A stretch of 9,023 nt of DNA. Source: Sulfurivermis sp041678005 (GTDB lineage: Bacteria; Pseudomonadota; Gammaproteobacteria; Thiohalomonadales; Thiohalomonadaceae). This document shows, in pieces, positions 1 through 6,694 of the stretch. The stretch lies in contig JBAYOW010000066.1 in the NCBI GenBank assembly GCA_041678005.1, positions 1-9,023 of the forward strand. Direction: 5' to 3'. Both the position numbers and the translations under genes were made by a program. Numbering within the stretch: the first letter of the stretch is position 1; every line of letters starts with the position of its first letter. Below the pieces are notes generated by a model. The model saw nothing but the letters and a program-made list of their open reading frames with translations, made no database searches and had not been told where the DNA came from.

Positions 1-149
1 ACCAAGGGATTGAGGTTGTTTTCATAAACATGTTGCAAAGAGGTGTTGCCTTGGCGAATGCCATAAAAGCCGATGGAAGCCTGCATGGCAAGACCAGTAA
101 AGGCAACGATTGCGATGATGTAGAGCTTGAAACGTATGGATATTTTCAT
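1..149 (-). CDS. Methyl-accepting chemotaxis protein, N-terminal fragment (partial)
   Basis: Only the first 49 codons are in the window; the gene continues past the left edge. The protein begins MKISIRFKLY and then has a hydrophobic stretch at about residues 8-28 that would form the first membrane helix. Next comes a periplasmic segment ending in VYENNLNPL. A short basic N-terminus, one membrane helix and a 'VYxxxLxPL' segment about 20 residues later is the usual opening of four-helix-bundle (4HB_MCP type) chemoreceptors, which sense ligands in the periplasm and signal through CheA/CheW. The start is well supported: an AAGGAGGG ribosome site lies just upstream on the minus strand (about 154-161). 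The signalling domain is outside the window, so another 4HB-type receptor, such as a sensor kinase or a diguanylate cyclase, remains possible. The family call is inferred from the N-terminus alone. Confidence 0.62.
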   Translation of the reverse strand, partial: MKISIRFKLYIIAIVAFTGLAMQASIGFYGIRQGNTSLQHVYENNLNPL

Positions 150-500
150 GCTTCCCTCCTTGAGCCTGGCATGCATAGCCTCTTGTTCAGCTGGCGCTAA
201 CCGCGCGCTGTGGGGGCTCTACAGGTCTTTTGCCCTATCATTATTGACAGTGTTTTTTTATTTCTTTTTCTACCGGTCGGTTTTGCTGATTATGTCAAAA
301 AAACCGTATATTATTCATAAAGTGGGCAATATTTTTAGTCTTGAATTATGCAAGCTTCGGGCCAAGCCATAATTTGTCATTCCAGCGAAGGCGGTAATCC
401 ATGTCTGGAGTACATGCCAAGAATGACATTTACGTAAGCATGGATTTCCCCGCCTTCACAGAATGACGATTTAATTCAGAGATCTCTTAAATATTATCTC
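150..500. other. Gene-free intergenic region with one inverted repeat
   Basis: This 351-base stretch lies between two minus-strand genes, the rhodanese and the chemoreceptor. It is AT-rich around 241-360 and must contain the chemoreceptor leader and promoter. I looked for sigma70 and flagellar sigma28 patterns on the minus strand. A TTGACA lies at 298-293 but has no acceptable -10 partner, and no convincing TAAA-N15-GCCGATAA site is present. The only clear structure is the inverted repeat at 375-468. The plus-strand open frame across 127-372 has no family resemblance and overlaps the chemoreceptor start, so I do not call it a gene. Confidence 0.6.
375..468. repeat. Imperfect inverted repeat, 'GTCATTC...GGCGG...ATCCATG' family
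   Basis: The left arm (375-403) starts TGTCATTCC and ends TAATCCATG. The right arm (439-468), read on the other strand, starts CGTCATTC and ends AAATCCATG, and both arms share GAAGGCGG in the middle. A further GAATGACA at 421-428 mirrors the start of the left arm, so the unit could fold in two ways. Repeats of the type 'CGTCATTCCCGCG(A)AGGCGGGAATCC' are scattered between genes in many proteobacteria. It sits 32 bases past the rhodanese stop codon and could act as an RNA hairpin protecting or ending that transcript, but no T-run follows on the minus strand. The structure is read directly from the sequence; any function is inference. Confidence 0.75.
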
Positions 501-971
501 TTACTCAATTGGCAGCCCGTTTTCTTTCCACTCGGGCAGGCCGCCACGGAACCAATAGACATTTTTATATCCAGCTTTTGCGGCCACTGCGGCTGCCTTA
601 TAACTTTTCCAGCAACCGGCACCGTTACACTGCGTGATTATCGCGGCAGCTTTATCGGCAGGTAGTTTGGAGAGATCGAATTTATCTGCAGCGGCATCAA
701 AGTCTGCTGTTTTTTCGCTCTTTTCTTTATACGGGATATGGATGGCACCGGCGATATGGGACTCGGCGTATTCCACTGCTGTGCGGGTATCTACCATTAC
801 GGCTCCACTGCCCATCAGTTCCCTGGCTTTTGCTGCGTCCACCACTGTGGCACCATCCAGTGCCTCTGGTGTGATAGTGGCGGCAAACGCGGAAAAACTG
901 ACCGCAAACATAGCAGCAGCTGTCAGTCCAAGCAGGTTTGTGTGTAAGGTCGTCTCTCTTTTTGGTAACAT
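501..971 (-). CDS. Exported single-domain rhodanese-like protein
   Basis: A 156-residue protein with an N-terminal signal peptide: basic residues KR at 4-5, a hydrophobic core at about 13-28, and a probable cleavage after AFA at 28-30. One rhodanese domain follows. Visible family marks are MVDTRTAVEYAESHIAGAIHIP (59-80, key residues D61 and R63), the active-site loop QCNGAGCWKS (114-123) and the closing YWFRGGLPEW (139-148). C115 is the probable sulfur-accepting cysteine; C120 is a second cysteine followed by W, resembling CxxCW/CNGxxCxRS rhodaneses found in periplasmic oxidation pathways. Such proteins carry persulfide sulfur, but the substrate cannot be read from sequence. The start is supported by AGGAG at 982-978, six bases upstream. 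A TATACT at 1042-1037 could be a -10 box, but I see no good -35. It stands alone between repeats and the tRNA gene. Confidence 0.85.
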   Translation of the reverse strand: MLPKRETTLHTNLLGLTAAAMFAVSFSAFAATITPEALDGATVVDAAKARELMGSGAVMVDTRTAVEYAESHIAGAIHIPYKEKSEKTADFDAAADKFDLSKLPADKAAAIITQCNGAGCWKSYKAAAVAAKAGYKNVYWFRGGLPEWKENGLPIE

Positions 972-1071
972 GATTTACTCCTGTAAAAAATTGATTTTTT
1001 TGGTTATGAGGCCGTTATCCATATGCCTGCTGGTGTAGTATAAACACGCGCATGGCGGCTTAACATATACT

Positions 1072-1103
1072 CACAAAGCAATACCCACAAAGCACGCAAA
1101 GCA
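1072..1103. repeat. Three short direct repeats CACAAAGCA
   Basis: CACAAAGCA occurs at 1072-1080 and 1086-1094, followed directly by CGCAAAGCA at 1095-1103. The array lies in the 196-base gap between the divergent rhodanese and tRNA genes, about 65 bases before the tRNA. It could be a protein-binding array, for example an upstream activating region of the stable RNA promoter, or a trace of low-complexity intergenic sequence. The repeats are visible directly; the role is unknown. Confidence 0.4.
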
Positions 1104-1167
1104 GCACAATTTTGCAAGTGCTTTTGTCATGTTAAAACGATTTATTTGTGTTGGTCTATATCAGATT

Positions 1168-1244
1168 GCCCCGGTAGCTCAGCTGGATAGAGCAGTCCCC
1201 TCCTAAGGGACAGGTCGTACGTTCAAATCGTATCCGGGGCGCCA
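1168..1244 (+). tRNA. tRNA-Arg (anticodon CCT)
   Basis: This 77-base gene folds as a complete cloverleaf. The acceptor stem is GCCCCGG (1168-1174) with CCGGGGC (1234-1240). The D stem is GCTC/GAGC. The anticodon stem is GTCCC/GGGAC around the loop CTCCTAA, and the T stem is GTACG/CGTAT with loop TTCAAAT. The discriminator base is G1241 and CCA is encoded at 1242-1244. The anticodon CCT (1202-1204) reads the AGG arginine codon. The only weak pair is one G-T at the base of the T stem. No clear terminator hairpin follows, although the region to 1417 has T-rich runs. Genes for this tRNA are frequent integration sites for genomic islands, but I see no second copy of its 3' end within the window. 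Confidence 0.96.
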
Positions 1245-1417
1245 ATCTAAAGGTCTGCTTCCTTTTACTTTGATTTCAGTTGTTCTTTCTGCCTTGCCTG
1301 CATCAATCTGTCATGCAATATTTGGCTGGATCGGCTACTATTTCTCTCTTTTTTGTTGCGGCAACAGGCCGTGGCTGGATCACTTATTTTTCATGTAGAA
1401 TTTCCAGGGGAAGCACG

Positions 1418-2674
1418 ATGTTTGACAAGCAGATGCAGATTGCCGGATTTGATGATGAATTGTGGCAGGCGATGGAGCAGGAGGCGGTGCGTCAGGAAGA
1501 GCATATTGAGCTGATCGCCTCGGAGAATTATGCAAGTCCACGGGTGATGGCGGCGCAGGGTTCTGTGTTGACCAACAAGTATGCCGAGGGTTATCCCGGC
1601 AAGCGTTATTACGGTGGCTGTGAGTTTGTCGATGTAGCTGAACAGCTGGCTATTGATCGCGCCAAGGAATTATTTGGTGCAGATTATGCCAATGTGCAGC
1701 CTCATTCAGGTTCGCAGGCGAATGCGGCTGTGTATATGGCTTTGCTGGAGCCGGGCGATACGCTACTGGGCATGTCACTGGCTCATGGTGGGCATTTAAC
1801 TCACGGTGCCAAGGTTAATTTCTCCGGCAAGATATACAAGGCCGTGCAATATGGTTTGAATGAGCAAACTGGTGAGATTGATTATGACCAGGCTGAAGCT
1901 CTTGCCATGGAGCATAAGCCGAAGATCATTGTCGCTGGATTTTCTGCCTACTCCCGCGTGGTGGATTGGCAGCGTTTTCGTGATATTGCCGATAAGGTTG
2001 GTGCATGGTTGTTTGTCGATATGGCGCATGTGGCGGGACTGGTGGCTGCAGGGGTTTACCCCAATCCAGTGCAGATCGCCGATGTTACGACGACGACGAC
2101 ACACAAGACGCTGCGTGGGCCACGCGGCGGTATTATTCTTGCCAAGGCAAATCCCGAGCTGGAAAAGAAATTCAATTCACTGGTTTTTCCAGGTACTCAG
2201 GGTGGCCCATTGATGCATGTCATTGCAGCTAAGGCGGTGGCTCTCAAGGAAGCCTTGCAGCCTGAGTTCAAGACTTATCAGCAACAGGTGGTTATCAATG
2301 CCCGTGCGATGGCCAGGGTGTTCATCGAGCACGGTTACGACATTGTTTCCGGTGGTACTGACAATCATCTTTTTCTGGTCAGCTTCATCAAGCAGGGCCT
2401 GACCGGCAAGGAAGTCGATGCCTGGTTGGGACAGGCCAATATTACGGTTAACAAAAATTCTGTACCCAATGATCCGCAATCACCTTTTGTTACCAGCGGT
2501 ATCCGCATCGGCTCGCCTGCCATTACCACGCGTGGCTTTGACGAGGCTGAGGCGATCGAACTAGCTGGCTGGATTTGTGACATTATCGACGCCAAGGGTG
2601 ATGAGTCGGTGATTGCCCAGGTGCAGTTGAAGGTGCTGGATGTGTGCAAGCGGCGGCCGGTTTATGGTGTTTGA
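1418..2674 (+). CDS. glyA: Serine hydroxymethyltransferase
   Basis: A cytosolic PLP enzyme that interconverts serine and glycine while passing a one-carbon unit to tetrahydrofolate. The 418-residue length matches the usual bacterial size (417 in E. coli). Visible marks are the N-terminal ELIASENYASPRV (31-43), NKYAEGYPGKRYYGG (53-67, with active-site E57), DMAHVAGLVAAG (201-212, with D201 and H204 contacting PLP), TTTTHKTLRGPRGG (225-238, with K230 as the Schiff-base lysine) and SPFVTSGIRIGSPA near the C-terminus. I chose the ATG at 1418, preceded by AGGGG at 1406-1410. The open frame extends upstream to 1280, but those 46 extra codons have no family match and would make the protein too long. 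It lies 173 bases after the tRNA and 57 bases before nrdR, an arrangement common in proteobacteria. I found no glycine riboswitch in the leader. Confidence 0.98.
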   Translation: MFDKQMQIAGFDDELWQAMEQEAVRQEEHIELIASENYASPRVMAAQGSVLTNKYAEGYPGKRYYGGCEFVDVAEQLAIDRAKELFGADYANVQPHSGSQANAAVYMALLEPGDTLLGMSLAHGGHLTHGAKVNFSGKIYKAVQYGLNEQTGEIDYDQAEALAMEHKPKIIVAGFSAYSRVVDWQRFRDIADKVGAWLFVDMAHVAGLVAAGVYPNPVQIADVTTTTTHKTLRGPRGGIILAKANPELEKKFNSLVFPGTQGGPLMHVIAAKAVALKEALQPEFKTYQQQVVINARAMARVFIEHGYDIVSGGTDNHLFLVSFIKQGLTGKEVDAWLGQANITVNKNSVPNDPQSPFVTSGIRIGSPAITTRGFDEAEAIELAGWICDIIDAKGDESVIAQVQLKVLDVCKRRPVYGV

Positions 2675-2731
2675 TCAGAGGCTGGGTGATTTTTTACAGG
2701 CTGCTCGTTGTTTGGTAGCTGAATTATAACT

Positions 2732-3238
2732 ATGCGCTGTCCTTTTTGTTCTGCCGACGATACCAAGGTCATTGATTCGCGTCTTGCCAATGACGGCGAT
2801 GCTGTGCGTCGTCGGCGCGAATGCCTGACCTGTAATGAGCGCTTTACCACCTTTGAAACAGCTGAATTGGTATTGCCGCGCATGGTCAAGCAGGGCGGGG
2901 TGCGTGAGCCTTTCAATGAAGACAAGCTGCGTTCAGGTTTTTTACGGGCGCTGGAAAAACGTCCGGTCAACACCGAAACCATAGAGGCTGCGATCAATCG
3001 TGTGATACACAAGCTGCGCAGTAGTGGTGAGCGTGAATTGCCAACTCGCCAGGTGGGTGAGTGGGTGATGGCTGAATTGCGCGACCTGGATGAAGTGGCT
3101 TATGTGCGCTTTGCCTCGGTGTATCGTCGCTTTCAGGATGTAAATGCCTTTCGTGAAGAAATTGAGCGTCTACAAAATGAATTACCTGCACACACTCGGC
3201 GCAGGCAGTTGACCTTGCTGGATGGTGAGCCAGAGTGA
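2732..3238 (+). CDS. nrdR: Transcriptional repressor NrdR
   Basis: A nucleotide-responsive repressor of ribonucleotide reductase genes. The protein has 168 residues, slightly longer than the usual ~150. An N-terminal zinc ribbon is formed by C3, C6, C31 and C34 (MRCPFC and CLTC), with the DNA-contacting stretch VRRRRE just before the second pair. An ATP-cone domain occupies about residues 49-139 (LVLPRMVKQGGVREPFNEDK onward), followed by VYRRFQDVNAFREEIERL. The ribosome site is weak; the start is fixed by the zinc ribbon, which begins at residue 3. It follows glyA by 57 bases and leads into ribD. NrdR normally binds NrdR boxes in front of nrd operons; no nrd gene is in the window, so it acts in trans here. 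Confidence 0.97.
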   Translation: MRCPFCSADDTKVIDSRLANDGDAVRRRRECLTCNERFTTFETAELVLPRMVKQGGVREPFNEDKLRSGFLRALEKRPVNTETIEAAINRVIHKLRSSGERELPTRQVGEWVMAELRDLDEVAYVRFASVYRRFQDVNAFREEIERLQNELPAHTRRRQLTLLDGEPE

Positions 3239-3263
3239 GTCGGTTATTTTTGGATTGTCTGTA

Positions 3264-4379
3264 ATGAATGAATTTTCTGCTGATGACCATGCGCACATGG
3301 CTCATGCCCTGCAATTGGCTGAGCGTGGTCTTTATACTACCCGCCCCAACCCGCGTGTCGGCTGTGTCGTTGTCAAGGATAACAACGTAATTGGTGAGGG
3401 CTGGCATGAGTTAACCGGTGGCCCGCATGCCGAGGTAATGGCGCTGGCACAGGCTGGTGAGCAAGTACGAGGTGCGACGGTCTATGTCACGCTGGAGCCT
3501 TGCAATCATCACGGACGCACACCACCTTGTGTGGATGCCTTGCTAAAGGCAGGGGCTGGGCGAGTGATAGCGGCGATGGTGGATCCTAATCCACAAGTTG
3601 CAAGCCAGGGCTTGCAACGTTTGCAACAGGCCGGTGTGAGTGTGGCGAGTGGCTTGATGCAGACTCAGGCAGAATCATTGAATCCTGGTTATCTCATGCG
3701 TTTGCGTACAGGGCGGCCTTTTGTGCGTAACAAACTGGCGATGAGCCTGGATGGACGTACGGCGATGGCCTCTGGTGAGAGCAAATGGATCACCGGCAGC
3801 GCGGCGCGCGAGGATGTGCAGCACTGGCGCGCGCGTAGCTGTGCCATCATAACCGGTGTGGGCACGGTGTTGGCCGATGATCCAAACCTGACTGTGCGCC
3901 TGGCTGGACTTGATGATCAGCAACAACCTTTGCGTGTGGTGCTCGATCCGCGTCTATCCATGCCGGAGAACTCGCGGCTGTTGCAACAGCCTGGTGGCGT
4001 GTTGGTGGTGACGGCCTGTGATGATGCTGCTGCACGTGAGCGACTGGAGAATGCTGGCGCCGCTGTAGTGTATTTACCCAACGGTCTGGATCGCGTCGAT
4101 CTGCCGGGCGTGTTGCAGCTATTGGGCGAGCATCAGATCAATGAAGTACTGCTGGAGACTGGTGCCACTTTGAGTGGTGCTATGTTGCAGGCGGGGTTGA
4201 TTGATGAGTTGATTATTTATATGGCACCGGTGTTGATGGGTGATAGTGCGCGTGGTTTGTTTCATCTATCGGGCATGGATCGTATGGAGCAGCGTATCAA
4301 ACTGGAAATTACCGATCAGCGTGCAGTCGGCCAGGATTGGCGACTCACTGCCAAAGTTTTGCCGCGGACAGATATCTGA
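3264..4379 (+). CDS. ribD: Bifunctional diaminohydroxyphosphoribosylaminopyrimidine deaminase / 5-amino-6-(5-phosphoribosylamino)uracil reductase
   Basis: Catalyses the second and third steps of riboflavin synthesis: deamination of the pyrimidine ring, then NADPH-dependent reduction of the ribose. The 371-residue length fits the family (367 in E. coli). The deaminase domain is residues ~5-145, with PHAEV (54-58) and EPCNHHGRTPPC (78-89); H55, C80 and C89 are the zinc ligands and E57 is catalytic. The reductase domain follows from ~150, with KLAMSLDGRTAMASGESKWI (157-176) and TVLADDPNLTVR (201-212). I prefer the ATG at 3264, 25 bases after nrdR, because it matches the family N-terminus. An in-frame ATG at 3222 would overlap nrdR by 17 bases and adds 14 unmatched residues. 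Neither start has a good ribosome site. Its stop codon shares one base with the ribE start (TGATG), suggesting coupled translation. Confidence 0.96.
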   Translation: MNEFSADDHAHMAHALQLAERGLYTTRPNPRVGCVVVKDNNVIGEGWHELTGGPHAEVMALAQAGEQVRGATVYVTLEPCNHHGRTPPCVDALLKAGAGRVIAAMVDPNPQVASQGLQRLQQAGVSVASGLMQTQAESLNPGYLMRLRTGRPFVRNKLAMSLDGRTAMASGESKWITGSAAREDVQHWRARSCAIITGVGTVLADDPNLTVRLAGLDDQQQPLRVVLDPRLSMPENSRLLQQPGGVLVVTACDDAAARERLENAGAAVVYLPNGLDRVDLPGVLQLLGEHQINEVLLETGATLSGAMLQAGLIDELIIYMAPVLMGDSARGLFHLSGMDRMEQRIKLEITDQRAVGQDWRLTAKVLPRTDI

Positions 4380-5035
4380 TGTTTACCGGTATTGTTGAGG
4401 CTATAGGTGAGATCGCTGCGCTGCAACCGCAGGGCGAAGATTATCGTTTGCATGTACGTAGTGGCGTATTAGATTTGACGGATGTGCAGCTTGGCGACAG
4501 CATCGCTGTCAATGGAGTTTGCCTGACGGTAACTGCATTGCCAGGCGATGGCTTCTGGGCAGACGTGTCGGCAGAAACTCTGGCTCATACTTGTTTTGCC
4601 GAGTTGCGTGCAGGCAGTCGTGTCAATCTGGAAAAAGCTCTGCAACTATCCTCACGACTGGGTGGCCATTTGGTCAGTGGCCATGTGGATGGTGTAGGCG
4701 CGGTGTTGAGCCGTGATATGGCTGGACGCTCGCTGCGTTTTCGTCTCAAGGCACCGGCAGCACTGGCAAAGTACATCGCGGCTAAGGGCTCAATCACGAT
4801 TGATGGAGTCAGCCTGACGGTTAATCTCGTGCAGGGTGATGAGTTTGAATTGAATATTGTGCCCCACACCCTGCAGGAAACTACCCTGGCAGGAATGACG
4901 GTGGGACAGCGCGTGAATCTGGAAGTGGATATGCTTGCCCGTTATCTGGAGCGTTTGTTACAGGGTGAAGAGGCTGCACGGTCAGCCAGTGCAGGTATGA
5001 CCATGGATTTTCTGGCCAAGCATGGCTTTTCATAA
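4379..5035 (+). CDS. ribE: Riboflavin synthase, alpha subunit
   Basis: Makes riboflavin by dismutation of two 6,7-dimethyl-8-ribityllumazine molecules, the last step of the pathway. The gene is called ribC in some genomes and E. coli workers use ribE or ribC. The protein has 218 residues, typical for the family, and two similar lumazine-binding halves. The first runs from MFTGIVEAIG (1-10) with GDSIAVNGVCLTV (39-51). The second starts near GGHLVSGHVDGVG (95-107) and carries GSITIDGVSLTVN (137-149) and IVPHTL (160-165). The MFTGI start is the family standard. The gene overlaps the ribD stop by one base and has no strong ribosome site of its own, so it probably relies on ribosomes finishing ribD. 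Its product acts on material supplied by RibH, encoded two genes downstream. Confidence 0.97.
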   Translation: MFTGIVEAIGEIAALQPQGEDYRLHVRSGVLDLTDVQLGDSIAVNGVCLTVTALPGDGFWADVSAETLAHTCFAELRAGSRVNLEKALQLSSRLGGHLVSGHVDGVGAVLSRDMAGRSLRFRLKAPAALAKYIAAKGSITIDGVSLTVNLVQGDEFELNIVPHTLQETTLAGMTVGQRVNLEVDMLARYLERLLQGEEAARSASAGMTMDFLAKHGFS

Positions 5036-5054
5036 TACTGATTGGTTAAAAAGT

Positions 5055-6188
5055 ATGGCACTGAATACAACAGAAGAAATCATTGCAGACATCAGGCGTG
5101 GCCGGATGGTGATCCTGATGGATGATGAGGATCGTGAAAATGAAGGCGATCTGATTATGGCCGCTTCGATGGTACGGCCGGAGGACATTAATTTCATGGC
5201 CCGCTATGGTCGTGGACTGATTTGCTTGACCCTCACCAAGGAGCGATGCGAGCAGCTGCAATTGCCCTTGATGGTCAGCGACAACAAGGAAAAACACGGT
5301 ACGGCCTTTACGCTGTCTATAGAGGCGGCACATGGCGTGACCACCGGCATCTCGGCCTACGATCGTGCACATACGGTGCGTGTGGCAGTTGCGCCCAATG
5401 CCACGTCGGCAGATATAGTCCAGCCCGGGCATATCTTTCCCTTGATGGCGCAGCCAGGTGGAGTCTTGACCCGTGCTGGTCATACCGAGGCTGGTTGTGA
5501 TCTGACGCGTCTGGCTGGCATGGAGCCGGCCGCGGTGATCGTCGAGGTGTTGAATGAAGATGGCTCGATGGCGCGTCGCCCTGATTTAGAGGCCTTTGCC
5601 AGGGAACACGACATCAAGATCGGAACCGTGGCTGATTTGATTCAATATCGCCTGCAAAACGAGCCGACCGTAGAGCGTATGGCTAGTTATAAACTGCCGA
5701 CGGCATTTGGTGAGTTTACTCTGGTGGCCTATCGTGATCTGATCGCTCATGAGATGCATCTGGCCGTGGTCAAGGGCAAGATTTCTTCTGTTGAGCCTGC
5801 TCTGGTGCGCGTGCACATGCAAAATGATCTGTGTGATCTGTTTGCCAACCAACACAAGAATTGCGGCTGGCCATTACACAGTGCACTGAACTATATTGCC
5901 CAGCATGGCAGCGGCGTTGCGGTAGTGCTGCGTCAGCATAAATCAGCCGATGAGTTGTTGCACGAAATCAGACATTGCCAGTTGGAAGGGGAAGGTGGTG
6001 CACCGGCACCTGAAGGCAAGAGTACTGATTTGCGTACTTACGGTATAGGTGCCCAGATTCTGCTGGATCTTGGTGTGCGAAAGATGCGCGTAATGAGCTC
6101 GCCGAAGCGCATGCATGGGCTGTCTGGCTTTGGCCTCGAAGTAGTTGAATATATTGCTCACGAAGCCGAGAGCGATGGCTCAGCTTAA
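5055..6188 (+). CDS. ribBX: 3,4-dihydroxy-2-butanone-4-phosphate synthase with degenerate GTP cyclohydrolase II domain (RibBX type)
   Basis: A 377-residue protein. Residues 1-~205 form a complete RibB domain that makes the four-carbon precursor from ribulose 5-phosphate: DDEDRENEGDL (23-33), HGVTTGISAYDR (93-104), GHIFPL (125-130) and LTRAGHTEA (138-146). Residues ~207-370 align with GTP cyclohydrolase II (YKLPTAFGEFTL, then VRVH), but the zinc motif is broken. Where RibA has ECLTGD and RCDCG, this protein has QNDLCD and HKNCG: two of three zinc cysteines become N257 and K268, and only C270 remains. The RxxGRxIGL active-site stretch is replaced by RQHKSADEL. This matches the RibBX variant described in Shewanella and widespread in proteobacteria, so automatic labels of ribBA would be wrong about RibA activity. 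I chose the ATG at 5055; an ATG at 5022 would overlap ribE by 14 bases. Neither start has a clear ribosome site. Confidence 0.93.
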   Translation: MALNTTEEIIADIRRGRMVILMDDEDRENEGDLIMAASMVRPEDINFMARYGRGLICLTLTKERCEQLQLPLMVSDNKEKHGTAFTLSIEAAHGVTTGISAYDRAHTVRVAVAPNATSADIVQPGHIFPLMAQPGGVLTRAGHTEAGCDLTRLAGMEPAAVIVEVLNEDGSMARRPDLEAFAREHDIKIGTVADLIQYRLQNEPTVERMASYKLPTAFGEFTLVAYRDLIAHEMHLAVVKGKISSVEPALVRVHMQNDLCDLFANQHKNCGWPLHSALNYIAQHGSGVAVVLRQHKSADELLHEIRHCQLEGEGGAPAPEGKSTDLRTYGIGAQILLDLGVRKMRVMSSPKRMHGLSGFGLEVVEYIAHEAESDGSA

Positions 6189-6218
6189 TACAGTTAAATA
6201 AAAATCAAGGAATGCATC

Positions 6219-6692
6219 ATGAGTGAGATCAAGACCTATGAAGGTAGTCTGGTAATCAATAAATCCCGTTTCGGCATCGTGGTAGGCCGCTTCAATAGTT
6301 TTGTCGTGGAGAGCCTGCTGGAAGGGGCACTGGACACGCTGCGCCGCCATGGAGCAGTGGACGATAACATCGAGATCGTCCGTGTACCTGGGGCTTTTGA
6401 GATCCCACTGGCGGCACAGCATATGGCACAGGCGGGAAAGTATGACGCCATCATCGCCCTTGGTGCAGTGATCCGTGGCGGTACTCCACACTTTGAATAT
6501 GTCGCCGGTGAATGCACCAAGGGATTGGCGACCGTGATGATGCAACATAGCGTGCCGGTGGCCTTTGGTGTGCTAACCGTGGATACCATTGAGCAGGCCA
6601 TTGAGCGCGCCGGTACCAAGGCTGGCAACAAGGGTGTTGAGGCAACATTGTCGGCCATCGAAATGGTCAACCTGCTGGGGCAGATTAAGTAA
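6219..6692 (+). CDS. ribH: 6,7-dimethyl-8-ribityllumazine synthase
   Basis: Condenses the pyrimidine intermediate with 3,4-dihydroxy-2-butanone 4-phosphate to give the lumazine substrate of riboflavin synthase; family members assemble into pentamers or 60-subunit shells. The 157-residue length is typical. Visible marks are GRFN (23-26, with the aromatic F25 stacking on substrate), VPGAFEIP (56-63), GAVIRGGTPHFEYVA (82-96, with H91 as the probable proton-transfer histidine) and AIERAGTKAGNKG (127-139, with R130 binding phosphate). The start is well supported by AAGGA at 6207-6211, seven bases upstream, the best ribosome site within the riboflavin genes. It lies 30 bases after ribBX and 2 bases before nusB. 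Confidence 0.98.
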   Translation: MSEIKTYEGSLVINKSRFGIVVGRFNSFVVESLLEGALDTLRRHGAVDDNIEIVRVPGAFEIPLAAQHMAQAGKYDAIIALGAVIRGGTPHFEYVAGECTKGLATVMMQHSVPVAFGVLTVDTIEQAIERAGTKAGNKGVEATLSAIEMVNLLGQIK

Positions 6693-6694
6693 TT

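Noticed and set aside
127..372. Plus-strand 81-codon open frame
   Set aside because: It overlaps the chemoreceptor start on the other strand, its hydrophobic runs come from T-rich intergenic DNA, and it has no recognisable motif or ribosome site.
634..1038. Plus-strand open frame antisense to the rhodanese
   Set aside because: It is a mirror of the rhodanese coding sequence, which has clear signal-peptide and active-site motifs.
1168..1244. tRNA-Arg as an active island attachment site
   Set aside because: No duplicate of the tRNA 3' end, integrase gene or phage-like gene is present in the window.
1280..1417. In-frame extension of GlyA by 46 residues at the N-terminus
   Set aside because: The added residues have no family match, and the ATG at 1418 has a ribosome site and gives the normal 418-residue length.
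2087..2100. ACG microsatellite inside glyA as a slippage site
   Set aside because: It encodes the conserved threonine run before the PLP lysine, is in frame and short, and shows no sign of instability.
6189..6218. Possible FMN riboswitch before ribH or ribBX
   Set aside because: The gaps are only 19 to 30 bases, too short for an aptamer of over 100 bases, and no consensus blocks are visible.
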